Source: Candidatus Aminicenans sakinawicola JGI OTU-1
GTDB lineage: Bacteria; Acidobacteriota; Aminicenantia; Aminicenantales; Aminicenantaceae
DNA: 10,622 nt
NCBI GenBank assembly: GCA_000493965.1
Contig: AWNV01000083.1
Span: forward strand, 1 to 10,622
Reading direction: 5' to 3'
The notes below the pieces were generated by a model. The model saw only the letters and a program-made list of their open reading frames with translations, had not been told where the DNA came from and searched no databases. This document shows positions 1-7,067 of the stretch, one piece after another. The translations under genes were made by a program, and so were the position numbers. The stretch's first letter is position 1, and the number at the start of each line of letters is the position of its first letter.

Positions 1-1103
1 GAAATGAGGAATTGGATTTGTTAAAGCCTGAGACATTAAAAAAATTCAAGAGTAAATATGTTCTGGATGAAGCTGCGGGTGAGGAAGAAGATATACAGAT
101 AGAAATTTCCAGTGAGGCTGCAAAGAAATCCCCAATTGATGAGGAGAGTGATTTGTCTGGATTGCATGCTAAGCTTTTTTTGGCTGAATTAGGTTGGGAT
201 GCCTATCTTTGGACTGGTTCAGCAAATGCTACAAATGCTGCTTTTGACAATTGTAATGTTGAGTTTATGGTTGAGTTAAAAGGGAAAAAAAGTAGGGTAG
301 GGATTAACAAATTTATTTACGAGAAAAATGAAGAAAAGAAAGGGCCCACGACATTTATGGACCTATTAAGAGAATACATCCCACCGGAAAATGTTATTGA
401 TGAAGATGAAGCAAAAAGAAAGTTGAAAAAGCAACTTGAAAGATTACAGAGAAGTCTTGCTAAATCAGCTTTATTCGTAAAAGTTTCACCATCGAAAAGC
501 AGGAATTATTATAATTTAGAACTGCATTTTTCGCCAAGATTGAAATTTCCGGATGCTAGAGACATTGAAGGCCTGGTTTGGCCCATTAGTTTGAGAAAAA
601 GATCTGCATTAAGTCTTAAATTTCCAGGACCATTTTTGCCTTTTATTTTTAATAATGTTTGTGTAGATAAAATTACGGGTCTGTTTGCGATTGAGTTAAA
701 TTGTAAACCACTTAAAAAAACTATAAGTTTTGTTCTTAATCTACCTGTGAAGGGGATGCCTACAAATCGGGATGAAAAAATAATGCAGATGATTGTATCA
801 AATCAGGAGAATTTTCTGCGTTACTTGCTTCTTTTGTTATATGAAGGTGAATATTCTTATTTGGCATCGGATATTGCAGCTAAAATAGGAGACATAAGAA
901 AGAGAGGACAAGATTGGAGTTTTTTCGAAGACATGCCTTTATTTGAGGAACTTGTGCGTGCTTATAGCCGTTCTCCAGAGAAGATAAAAAGGATTTCCAA
1001 ATTAATCACGGATATTTCAAAGACAGAAGAGGGATCAAAGATTATACCGGATGAATTTAAAGATCTATGGGCATCGTTTCAAGCGGCAAAGGGAAAAATA
1101 TGA
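1..1103 (+). CDS. PLD-fold (HKD) nuclease-like protein, 5' end cut by window
   Basis: The frame is open from base 3 with no credible start, and the TTG at 12 has no ribosome site, so the N-terminus lies outside the window. Counting from position 12, residues 51-54 read LHAK and 69-72 read GSAN, followed by a conserved-looking glutamate at 84. This H-x-K ... G-S-x-N ... E arrangement is the second half-site of the phospholipase D superfamily, which includes nucleases of the Nuc/BfiI type as well as lipases. A first HKD half-site would be expected upstream of the window. The remaining ~270 residues are mixed charged and hydrophobic, match nothing I recognise, and may bind the helicase partner. 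There is no signal peptide in the visible part. The stop overlaps the ATG of the next gene as ATGA, which implies translational coupling. A nuclease role acting with the downstream ATPase is inference from context. Confidence 0.75.
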   Translation, partial: NEELDLLKPETLKKFKSKYVLDEAAGEEEDIQIEISSEAAKKSPIDEESDLSGLHAKLFLAELGWDAYLWTGSANATNAAFDNCNVEFMVELKGKKSRVGINKFIYEKNEEKKGPTTFMDLLREYIPPENVIDEDEAKRKLKKQLERLQRSLAKSALFVKVSPSKSRNYYNLELHFSPRLKFPDARDIEGLVWPISLRKRSALSLKFPGPFLPFIFNNVCVDKITGLFAIELNCKPLKKTISFVLNLPVKGMPTNRDEKIMQMIVSNQENFLRYLLLLLYEGEYSYLASDIAAKIGDIRKRGQDWSFFEDMPLFEELVRAYSRSPEKIKRISKLITDISKTEEGSKIIPDEFKDLWASFQAAKGKI

Positions 1104-4100
1104 ATTCTCAAGAGAAATGCCCTGATACATTCAAGGTTTTAAGCAAGCTAAAAGATTTTCAAAAAAAATCGGTTGATAGAGTTTTTCAGCGGTTTTATAA
1201 AGACAAAGATTTCACGAATCGATTTCTTATCGCGGACGAGGTTGGTCTTGGCAAGACACTTGTTGCAAGGGGAATAATCGCCAAGAGTGTTGAATATTTG
1301 TGGGATAAAGTTCGCCGAATTGATGTGATCTATATCTGTTCGAATCGTGAGATAGCAAGTCAGAATATCAATCGTCTCAATATTACATCGGCAAAACAAT
1401 TTTCGCTTGTTTCGCGGATGACACTACTACCTTTGAAAATAACCGGATTAAAGAATAGAAGATTGAATTTTATATCCTTTACACCCGGGACTTCGTTTGA
1501 TCTGCATTCCCGCACTGGTATTATGCTGGAGAGAGCTTTGCTTTATAACATTTTAAAGAAACACTGGAATCTGACTAAAATGGGTCCTATAAATGTATTT
1601 CAGGATTGGGCTTCAAGGAAGAATTGGCATGAGCTTCTTAGTTATTTCCCTAAATACTATTCAATAGATGAAGATCTGGCTGAGGAATTTACAAAAGCTC
1701 TGGATGCGAAAATCGAGGAAGACAAGAAAGAAGGGAAACCTGACATCAAATCCAGATTTTTAGACCTGTGTCAAAGATTCAAGGTTTATAAAATGAGTAA
1801 AAATGTACCTGCCCGAGATCGACGTGATGTAGCCTCGGTCATAGGAGAAATGCGGATGATACTAGCTCATGCCTGCCTGGAAGCCTTGGAGCCAGATATA
1901 GTAATTCTGGATGAATTCCAGCGGTTTAAGAATCTTCTAGATGGAAAGGATGCTATGAGCCGTTTGGCCCAACATTTATTCAATTATAAAAATAAGGAAA
2001 TGCCGACGAAGATTATCCTGCTTTCGGCCACGCCTTACAAGATGTATACAATGCATCAGGAAGAAGATATCGATAACCATTATGAAGATTTTATTCGGAC
2101 AATCGGATTTTTATTTAATTCCGATGAGAAAACGAAAAGATTTGAAGAGAAATTACGGCGATTTCGAAATGAATTATTCAATATAAAGGCTAATAAGTTC
2201 GAGACTCTTAAGGGAATAAAAAATGAAATTGAAGAAGATTTGCAAGCAGTCATGATTCGAACCGAACGCCTCGCCCATACTCTGGATCGGAACGGTATGG
2301 TCAAAGAAACAAAAAAAACTTTCTGTAGTGTCCATTTAAAGGATCTTGAAAGTTTTTCGGTTCTGGATAAGTTATCTCAAGAACTAGGAACCTGCGATAT
2401 TGTTGAATACTGGAAGTCAGCTCCATATTTGCTAAATTTCATGGATGAATATGAATTTAAGCGAAGATTTAAAAAGGAAATTAAGGATAATGGAAATCGA
2501 ACTATCGTAAAGCTTGTAAAGAAGAATATTGATAAAATGCTGAAATGGGGGACCATAGAGTCGTTTGAGCAGATTGAGCCGGCAAATGCAAAATTAAGAA
2601 TGCTGATTGAAAACGGAATTGATAAAGATACTTGGAAATTACTCTGGGTTCCGCCTTCATTGCCATATTATAAGCCAAGGAGTGCATATAAAGATAGAAA
2701 TTTACAGACTTATACAAAGAGTTTGATTTTTTCCTCGTGGCAGGTTGTGCCAAAAGTTATTGCTATGATTTGTAGTTATGAAGCAGAACGCCGAATGGTC
2801 AAAGCCTTTCGTGGTGCAAAAAGTAATTATAGGGAAGAACGAAAGAATCGTAGACCTTTAATAATATTTACCAGCAAAGAAGAACGTTTGGCAGGCATGG
2901 CGAATTTGACTTTACTTTATCCTTGCCTAACCTTAGCCAAGGAAATAGATCCTCTTAAGATTGCTTTAGAGATTATGCCCAAGAATGGGCCTCCGTCTTA
3001 TATGCGGTTGAAGGTTGAAATCAGGAAAAGGATTGAAGAACTCTTAGAGAAAGTAGTTGGGTTTTCTGAGGAAAGAAGTGGAAGGATTGATGAGAGATGG
3101 TATTGGGCCGCACCAGCATTGCTTGATGGTTATTATCATGTTGATGAAATTAATGCTTGGTTTTCATCTAAAGATAATGGCTGCAGGTGGGAGGAAATCA
3201 TTAAGCCTAGGGGCGAATTGGATAAAGAAACATTATTTAGACAACATGTCTTGCGCTTTAAAGAAATTTTTAATAAACCTGAAAACCTCGAATTAGGTCG
3301 CAGGCCGCGGGATTTGGTTGATATATTAACTAAACAGGCCTTAGCATCCCCGGCTGTTGTTGCTTTGCGCAGTCTTTTACGTTTGAGAAGTGATGGAAAT
3401 AGCATTAGCATTGCTCCAGTTTTGCAAAGTGCGGCATCGATCGGTGCTGGATTTCGGATTCTTTATAATCTTCCCGAAAGTATTACATTGATAAGAAGCA
3501 TAAATGATAAAGAACCTTACTGGGAAAGGGTTCTTGACTACGGTATTTCGGGAAATCTTCAATCCGTCATGGATGAGTATGTGCATATTTTAAAAGAATC
3601 TTTAGGTTTGATTGATCATCCATATGAAGAGGAGGTTATGCTGATTGCCAAAGCTGTTTATTCTGCTGTATCGATTAGAACAGTTAATTTAGATTTTGAT
3701 GATGTTGAAGTCACACCGAGGCTTTGGAAAGTAAAGCTTAATAAGTGTAGCATTAGGTGTCGATATGCTTTGAGGTTGGGTGAAGGAAAAAGTGAGGGTG
3801 AGGAGGAAGTTACAAGGTCGGATCAGGTGAGAGCTTCGTTTAATTCGCCTTTTCGTCCGTTCTTGTTGGCTACGACTTCAATAGGGCAGGAGGGACTGGA
3901 TTTTCACCAATATTGCCATTCTATTTATCATTGGAACTTGCCTTCGAATCCGGTTGATCTGGAACAGAGGGAGGGGCGTATTCATCGTTATAAAGGGCTT
4001 GTAATACGCAGGAATTTGGCCAAGCATTTTGGATTGGATATTCTGAAGGAAAATTATAGGGATTTTGGTAAGGAAATTAATGATCCATGGGATTTTCTGT

Positions 4101-4384
4101 TCAGTAAAGGTGTGGCCATTCGTAAAGATGGTGAAGACGATATCGTACCATTCTGGATTTTTGAGACAAAGAATGGTTTAAAGATCGACCGCAATATTCC
4201 TTGTATGCCAATGAGTAGAGATATTGAGCGGCTAAGGGATCTAAAAAGAACGCTAGTTATGTACCGAATGGTTTTTGGGCAGCCAAGGCAGGAAGATTTG
4301 ATCGAATTTTTAAAGAAGGCTGCTGATGAGAAAGGTATTTTAAAAGAAATCCAAAATTTTCGTATAGATTTATCGCCGAAGTAA
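1100..4384 (+). CDS. Large SF2/SNF2-like helicase-family ATPase (1094 aa)
   Basis: I chose the ATG at 1100 because it overlaps the upstream stop as ATGA and follows an AAAGGG site; an in-frame ATG at 1067 would add 11 residues inside the previous gene. Motifs in order: a Q-motif-like DFQKKSVDRVF near 19-29; Walker A ADEVGLGKT at 45-53; motif II DEFQ at 271-274; motif III SATPYK at 309-314; motif IV-like IFSSW at 543-547; motif V around TTSIGQEGLDF at 925-935; motif VI QREGRIHR at 956-963. The ADEVGLGKT and EQREGRIHR forms are typical of SNF2/RapA-like translocases. About 375 residues separate motifs IV and V, far more than a bare RecA lobe needs, so a large accessory domain sits inside lobe 2. 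It probably translocates on DNA or RNA and supplies or regulates the PLD partner. It does not match DISARM DrmA/DrmD or Hachiman HamB well enough for me to use those names. Bases 1674-1768 recur inverted at the right end of the window. Confidence 0.88.
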   Translation: MNSQEKCPDTFKVLSKLKDFQKKSVDRVFQRFYKDKDFTNRFLIADEVGLGKTLVARGIIAKSVEYLWDKVRRIDVIYICSNREIASQNINRLNITSAKQFSLVSRMTLLPLKITGLKNRRLNFISFTPGTSFDLHSRTGIMLERALLYNILKKHWNLTKMGPINVFQDWASRKNWHELLSYFPKYYSIDEDLAEEFTKALDAKIEEDKKEGKPDIKSRFLDLCQRFKVYKMSKNVPARDRRDVASVIGEMRMILAHACLEALEPDIVILDEFQRFKNLLDGKDAMSRLAQHLFNYKNKEMPTKIILLSATPYKMYTMHQEEDIDNHYEDFIRTIGFLFNSDEKTKRFEEKLRRFRNELFNIKANKFETLKGIKNEIEEDLQAVMIRTERLAHTLDRNGMVKETKKTFCSVHLKDLESFSVLDKLSQELGTCDIVEYWKSAPYLLNFMDEYEFKRRFKKEIKDNGNRTIVKLVKKNIDKMLKWGTIESFEQIEPANAKLRMLIENGIDKDTWKLLWVPPSLPYYKPRSAYKDRNLQTYTKSLIFSSWQVVPKVIAMICSYEAERRMVKAFRGAKSNYREERKNRRPLIIFTSKEERLAGMANLTLLYPCLTLAKEIDPLKIALEIMPKNGPPSYMRLKVEIRKRIEELLEKVVGFSEERSGRIDERWYWAAPALLDGYYHVDEINAWFSSKDNGCRWEEIIKPRGELDKETLFRQHVLRFKEIFNKPENLELGRRPRDLVDILTKQALASPAVVALRSLLRLRSDGNSISIAPVLQSAASIGAGFRILYNLPESITLIRSINDKEPYWERVLDYGISGNLQSVMDEYVHILKESLGLIDHPYEEEVMLIAKAVYSAVSIRTVNLDFDDVEVTPRLWKVKLNKCSIRCRYALRLGEGKSEGEEEVTRSDQVRASFNSPFRPFLLATTSIGQEGLDFHQYCHSIYHWNLPSNPVDLEQREGRIHRYKGLVIRRNLAKHFGLDILKENYRDFGKEINDPWDFLFSKGVAIRKDGEDDIVPFWIFETKNGLKIDRNIPCMPMSRDIERLRDLKRTLVMYRMVFGQPRQEDLIEFLKKAADEKGILKEIQNFRIDLSPK
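1674..1768 (+). repeat. Helicase-gene partner of the inverted 95-bp repeat
   Basis: This segment inside the ATPase gene codes for part of the linker between Walker A and the DEFQ motif (about residues 192-223). It is repeated exactly, inverted, at the right end of the window. Nothing in the local sequence marks it as mobile. Confidence 0.95.
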
Positions 4385-4497
4385 CATATTTACAGAGTGA
4401 ATTAATAATTTTTGTATTTTGCCAGGAGAAAAAGAATAAGGGCTAAGAAATTCTAAGCTTAAGAATGTTCTTAATTTTATATCTTAGGAGATTATGA
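4385..4497. other. Intergenic gap between helicase and nuclease-like gene
   Basis: This is 113 bp of AT-rich sequence. It holds an inverted repeat close to the downstream gene, listed separately. I see no convincing intrinsic terminator for the PLD-helicase operon. TTTACA at 4389-4394 could be a -35 box, but the matching -10 position is poor. Whether the downstream gene has its own promoter is open. Confidence 0.4.
4443..4487 (+). promoter_or_regulatory. Nested inverted repeat just upstream of a ribosome site
   Basis: The inner repeat is TTAAGAA-TG-TTCTTAA at 4459-4474. An outer pair, CTAAGA at 4443-4448 and TCTTAG at 4482-4487, encloses it. The outer right arm runs into the AGGAG ribosome site at 4486-4490 of the gene starting at 4498. 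It could be an operator, or a leader hairpin that partly hides the ribosome site. Both readings are inference; the bases themselves match perfectly. Confidence 0.4.
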
Positions 4498-5121
4498 ATG
4501 ATTGAAAATTATAAAAAATTAATACAGGATACGATAAAAACTATCATCAAACAATTCCAAAGAAAACCAGATAACTTTTTCAATGAGTATGACTTTCACC
4601 AGTACTTCTATCATGCTTTTTATAGGCAAAAGGAATTTTCCAAACAGTATGATACTAATGATGGGAAGAAGACAATAGTTTTGCATCCTGAATATCCTAC
4701 ATTAAAAAAATTTAGACGCAACCCTCCCATGGTTGATAAAAATGGTAAGAGAGCCAGATATGATATGGCAATACTTAATCCTGTGTTTATTAAGCAGAAT
4801 GAATTTGAGGTTGTTCGTTGTCGGGATATTAGTAAAATTAAACCGTGGGAAAAAGGCACATCGAAAAATCTCATCGCAGCAATAGAATTCAAGTTTATAA
4901 TTAATCACAGCAAAAAACACATTCAAGAAATTCAATTTGATAATCTGAAGCTTGCTAATGCCTTTGAGGCTGAAGAGAAATATCTGCTGATTTTTGCGAA
5001 TATAAAAGAAAATGAAAAGGAAATTGATTACTTTAAAAAACTAAAAAAGGACAAAGATATCAAGATTTACTGCTCAGCTGTTTTTAATGAGAATGGCAAA
5101 AAAATTATAATTAAAATATAA
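4498..5121 (+). CDS. Putative PD-(D/E)XK nuclease-like protein (207 aa)
   Basis: The start is ATG with AGGAG at 4486-4490, seven bases upstream. I cannot name the family. The order of elements fits a restriction-endonuclease-like fold: an early helix with an acidic residue (FFNEYDFHQYF, about 27-37), a strand carrying Asp89 (RARYDMAIL, 86-93), then Glu130-x-Lys132 in AAIEFKF on the next strand. That gives the D...ExK signature. A helix with DNLKLANA follows at 148-155, and then a hydrophobic strand KYLLIFANI. There are no membrane segments or signal peptide, so the protein is cytoplasmic. It lies 113 bp after the helicase gene on the same strand. It could be a third component of that system or an independent nuclease. 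Catalytic activity is not proven by the motif alone. Confidence 0.6.
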   Translation: MIENYKKLIQDTIKTIIKQFQRKPDNFFNEYDFHQYFYHAFYRQKEFSKQYDTNDGKKTIVLHPEYPTLKKFRRNPPMVDKNGKRARYDMAILNPVFIKQNEFEVVRCRDISKIKPWEKGTSKNLIAAIEFKFIINHSKKHIQEIQFDNLKLANAFEAEEKYLLIFANIKENEKEIDYFKKLKKDKDIKIYCSAVFNENGKKIIIKI

Positions 5122-5148
5122 ATTCCAAAAGGCTTGATGATTTAAACA

Positions 5149-5286
5149 ATGGCAAAGCAACTGGCGAAATTTCCAGAAATCTATGCGAAATTTGTAGAAG
5201 CTTTTAAGGCTTATAATCGTTATGAAAAAATAGAACTTTATTACACGAATGACAAAATATCTCTTGCAATCAGACCGTTCGAATAA
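5149..5286 (+). CDS. Small hypothetical protein (45 aa)
   Basis: An ATG frame of 45 codons begins MAKQLAKFPEIY and ends IRPFE. It is rich in Lys, Ala, Tyr and Phe, with an amphipathic helix over the first ~25 residues followed by a strand-like IELYYT...ISLAI. Codon use looks coding. The upstream ribosome site is weak (AAAGG about 20 bases before), which lowers confidence. It lies 27 bp after the nuclease-like gene and could be cotranscribed with it. It may also be the tail of a decayed larger gene. No family recognised. Confidence 0.35.
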   Translation: MAKQLAKFPEIYAKFVEAFKAYNRYEKIELYYTNDKISLAIRPFE

Positions 5287-5464
5287 AAAAAATGTGTTTG
5301 ATAAAAATCAGTGAATATGCAGAAGATCAAAGCGGCCCTTAATTGTAATGGCAATGAGTTTTGATAAGGAAGAAGTAAAGGCAATTTTGTGGTGGGTTAA
5401 GTGGATAATATTTTGGGCTTCCGTTTATGTGATTAAAAAGAATCGCTTTTTAAGGAGGGTAGAT

Positions 5465-5665
5465 ATGAAGAAAGTCACTTTATTACTTCCTGATAAAATT
5501 ATTCGTGTCCTGGGAACCTCAAGTATGAGTCGAACCTCAGAAATTGATCTCACGCCAGAAAACATGATAAATGTCTTGGTTGTAGACTCCTATCATGACA
5601 GATTCAAATTTAAGAGAGAACAGGTTAAAGTTCTTTCTATTGAATCAGTTGATGATGAGGATTAG
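5465..5665 (+). CDS. Small hypothetical protein (66 aa), first of a two-gene pair
   Basis: The ATG at 5465 follows a near-perfect AAGGAGGG at 5452-5459, so I prefer it over the in-frame ATG at 5348. The longer form would add 39 residues with a tryptophan-rich hydrophobic stretch. The protein starts MKKVTLLLPDKIIRVLG and ends in an acidic tail, ESVDDED. The opening resembles the first strand of ribbon-helix-helix regulators, but the rest lacks their helices; it looks mainly beta, with a strand INVLVVDSY and a second ending VKVLSIE. Two bases separate its stop from the next start, so the two genes are translated together. A small toxin-antitoxin-like pair is possible but unproven. Confidence 0.5.
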   Translation: MKKVTLLLPDKIIRVLGTSSMSRTSEIDLTPENMINVLVVDSYHDRFKFKREQVKVLSIESVDDED

Positions 5666-5667
5666 AG

Positions 5668-5901
5668 ATGGGGAATTGCATTTTAGGGGGTAAATTAGAT
5701 ACATATCAACAGTTCCAGCCCGGAGGAAAAGGATTCATTGCTTTTCAAGAAGTCAAAGATGCTTTGAAAAATCCGTCATTACTCCAAAAATGTACATGGC
5801 AACAAGTTTTGCTATCCATACGCAGTGAACCTAATTTGGATTGGTTATCGGACGCATTATTTGAAAACCGGCATTTACATTCCTCACAATCTATGATATA
5901 A
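5668..5901 (+). CDS. Small hypothetical protein (77 aa), possibly frameshifted tail
   Basis: The ATG lies two bases after the previous stop, with GAGG at 5657-5660 as ribosome site. Residues 1-65 look like a genuine protein (GGKLDTYQQF, then GGKGFIAFQEVKDAL, then WQQVLLSI). The last dozen residues (NRHLHSSQSMI) are less protein-like. From about 5865, the frame two bases ahead (equivalent to -1) reads KPAFTFLTIYDIKKFSQLSE and continues to about 5964, which looks more coding-like than the annotated end. One lost base near 5862-5868 would explain this. I do not recognise the family. The pairing with the preceding gene suggests a two-component unit. Confidence 0.45.
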   Translation: MGNCILGGKLDTYQQFQPGGKGFIAFQEVKDALKNPSLLQKCTWQQVLLSIRSEPNLDWLSDALFENRHLHSSQSMI

Positions 5902-5964
5902 AAAAATTTAGTCAGCTTAGTGAGATTTTAAAAGAAGAATATTGTTGTATTAAGGGGAGGATTG

Positions 5965-7053
5965 ATGAAACGCACAAATTTTGTTTTTACTGTTTTTGCA
6001 TTATTGTTTATTTTTACCTTTGCCCGCCCATCCACAGAACCTGTTAAAATCAAGATAATTGCAGATAAAGCAAATGTCTATTTACAACCTAGTGAGAATA
6101 GTCTTGTTATTGCTACCGTGGGGAAGGGGAAAGTTTTAAATATCTTTGGGACTGGGACAGAAAAAGGAGAATGGTATTACGTATTTTTCACATTGGAAGA
6201 AAGAAGAGCGAAAATAGGTGGGTTTGTAAGATCTTCTATGGCTGAAATTATTAGACCACAGGTAGAAAAAAAGGAAATCACACAAAAAGAAATAGAAGAG
6301 AAAGAAAATGAAAAAATGACTGAAGAAGAAAGAAAAGAAGTAGTGAAAGCGGGGGAAAAGACAGTAAAAGAAATAAAAGAAGAAACGAAGAAAACAGAAG
6401 AAATTAGTAAGGCAGTAAAATCTGAAGAAAGAAAAACCCAAATAGCTGTAGAGAAAGCACCAATATCAAGTAAAAAAGATGGAATTAAAGTAGGGCTAGG
6501 TTTAATTGGTGGATATGCAATGCCTTCAAAATCCAAATACAGTGAAGGAGTAATATATGGAGGAAATATATACTTATTAATATCAAAAAATTTAGCAATC
6601 GAGATAAGCGGACTTAGTTTTCAAAACGACGTAGAAGAGGATCCAGAAGCATTAAGTGCCGGAAAATTATCAGTAATACCCATAAGTTTAAGCTTGCAAG
6701 GAAGATTGCCGGTAAATGATTTTTTAACCCCTTATATTGAAGTTGGGGGAAGTTATTTCCTAAATGATTTCAGTCTAAATAATAGCATTGTAAGTTCTTG
6801 GAATAACGTAGGATTTGATATAAATGAAGAAGTTGAAAAAAGTATAGGTCTTCAGGTTGGTATGGGATTAGATCTTTTTATTAGTAAAAGTTTTATATTT
6901 AATATTGATTGTAAATATTTTATTAACAATACAAATGGGAGCTGGGAGCTTATTGATCAAGTTTCAAATGAGAAGATTTCGGGAGACCTGGATGGTCTTG
7001 ATATGAGCTACATTTATATCGGATTCGGATTAAAATATTTATTTTCGCTTTAA
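5965..7053 (+). CDS. Exported SH3 / coiled-coil / outer-membrane beta-barrel protein (362 aa)
   Basis: The start is ATG at 5965 with GGGGAGG at 5954-5960; the TTG one codon earlier is too close to that site. Residues 1-21 form a signal peptide: a basic MKR, a hydrophobic core, and a cut near FARPS. About 26-95 resemble a bacterial SH3 domain (ADKANVYLQPSENS..., then GEWYYVFF and GGFVRS). Residues 97-165 are almost only Glu, Lys, Thr and Ile, forming a charged helix or coiled coil. From about 173 to the end, alternating hydrophobic strands with Gly and aromatic residues form a small beta-barrel like OmpW or OmpA-type outer-membrane proteins, ending IYIGFGLKYLFSL. The likely role is an envelope anchor: the barrel in the outer membrane, the coiled coil as a periplasmic spacer, and the SH3 domain touching peptidoglycan or a partner protein. 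It is 14 bp from the following protease gene, in one operon. Confidence 0.7.
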   Translation: MKRTNFVFTVFALLFIFTFARPSTEPVKIKIIADKANVYLQPSENSLVIATVGKGKVLNIFGTGTEKGEWYYVFFTLEERRAKIGGFVRSSMAEIIRPQVEKKEITQKEIEEKENEKMTEEERKEVVKAGEKTVKEIKEETKKTEEISKAVKSEERKTQIAVEKAPISSKKDGIKVGLGLIGGYAMPSKSKYSEGVIYGGNIYLLISKNLAIEISGLSFQNDVEEDPEALSAGKLSVIPISLSLQGRLPVNDFLTPYIEVGGSYFLNDFSLNNSIVSSWNNVGFDINEEVEKSIGLQVGMGLDLFISKSFIFNIDCKYFINNTNGSWELIDQVSNEKISGDLDGLDMSYIYIGFGLKYLFSL

Positions 7054-7067
7054 AGGAGGGATAAAAA

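Noticed and set aside
1067..1099. Earlier in-frame ATG for the helicase gene
   Set aside because: It lies 37 bp inside the PLD gene; the ATG at 1100 has the ATGA overlap and an AAAGGG site.
1..5121. Assignment to DISARM, Hachiman or Mokosh
   Set aside because: A PLD protein and a helicase are present, but no methylase, DrmA/DrmB-like, HamA or kinase part is seen, and the motif pattern of the ATPase does not match what I know of those helicases. The window is cut on the left, so I leave it unnamed.
5348..5464. N-terminal extension of the 66-residue protein with a Trp-rich membrane-like stretch
   Set aside because: AAGGAGGG directly before the ATG at 5465 decides the start; no clear ribosome site was seen before 5348. 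A separate translated leader cannot be excluded.
5962..5964. TTG start one codon before the SH3/barrel gene
   Set aside because: Only one base separates it from the GGGGAGG site; ATG at 5965 fits better.
6136..6536. Two long minus-strand frames rich in Phe and Ser
   Set aside because: They are mirror images of the Glu/Lys-rich coiled-coil coding stretch on the plus strand; such repeats create false open frames.
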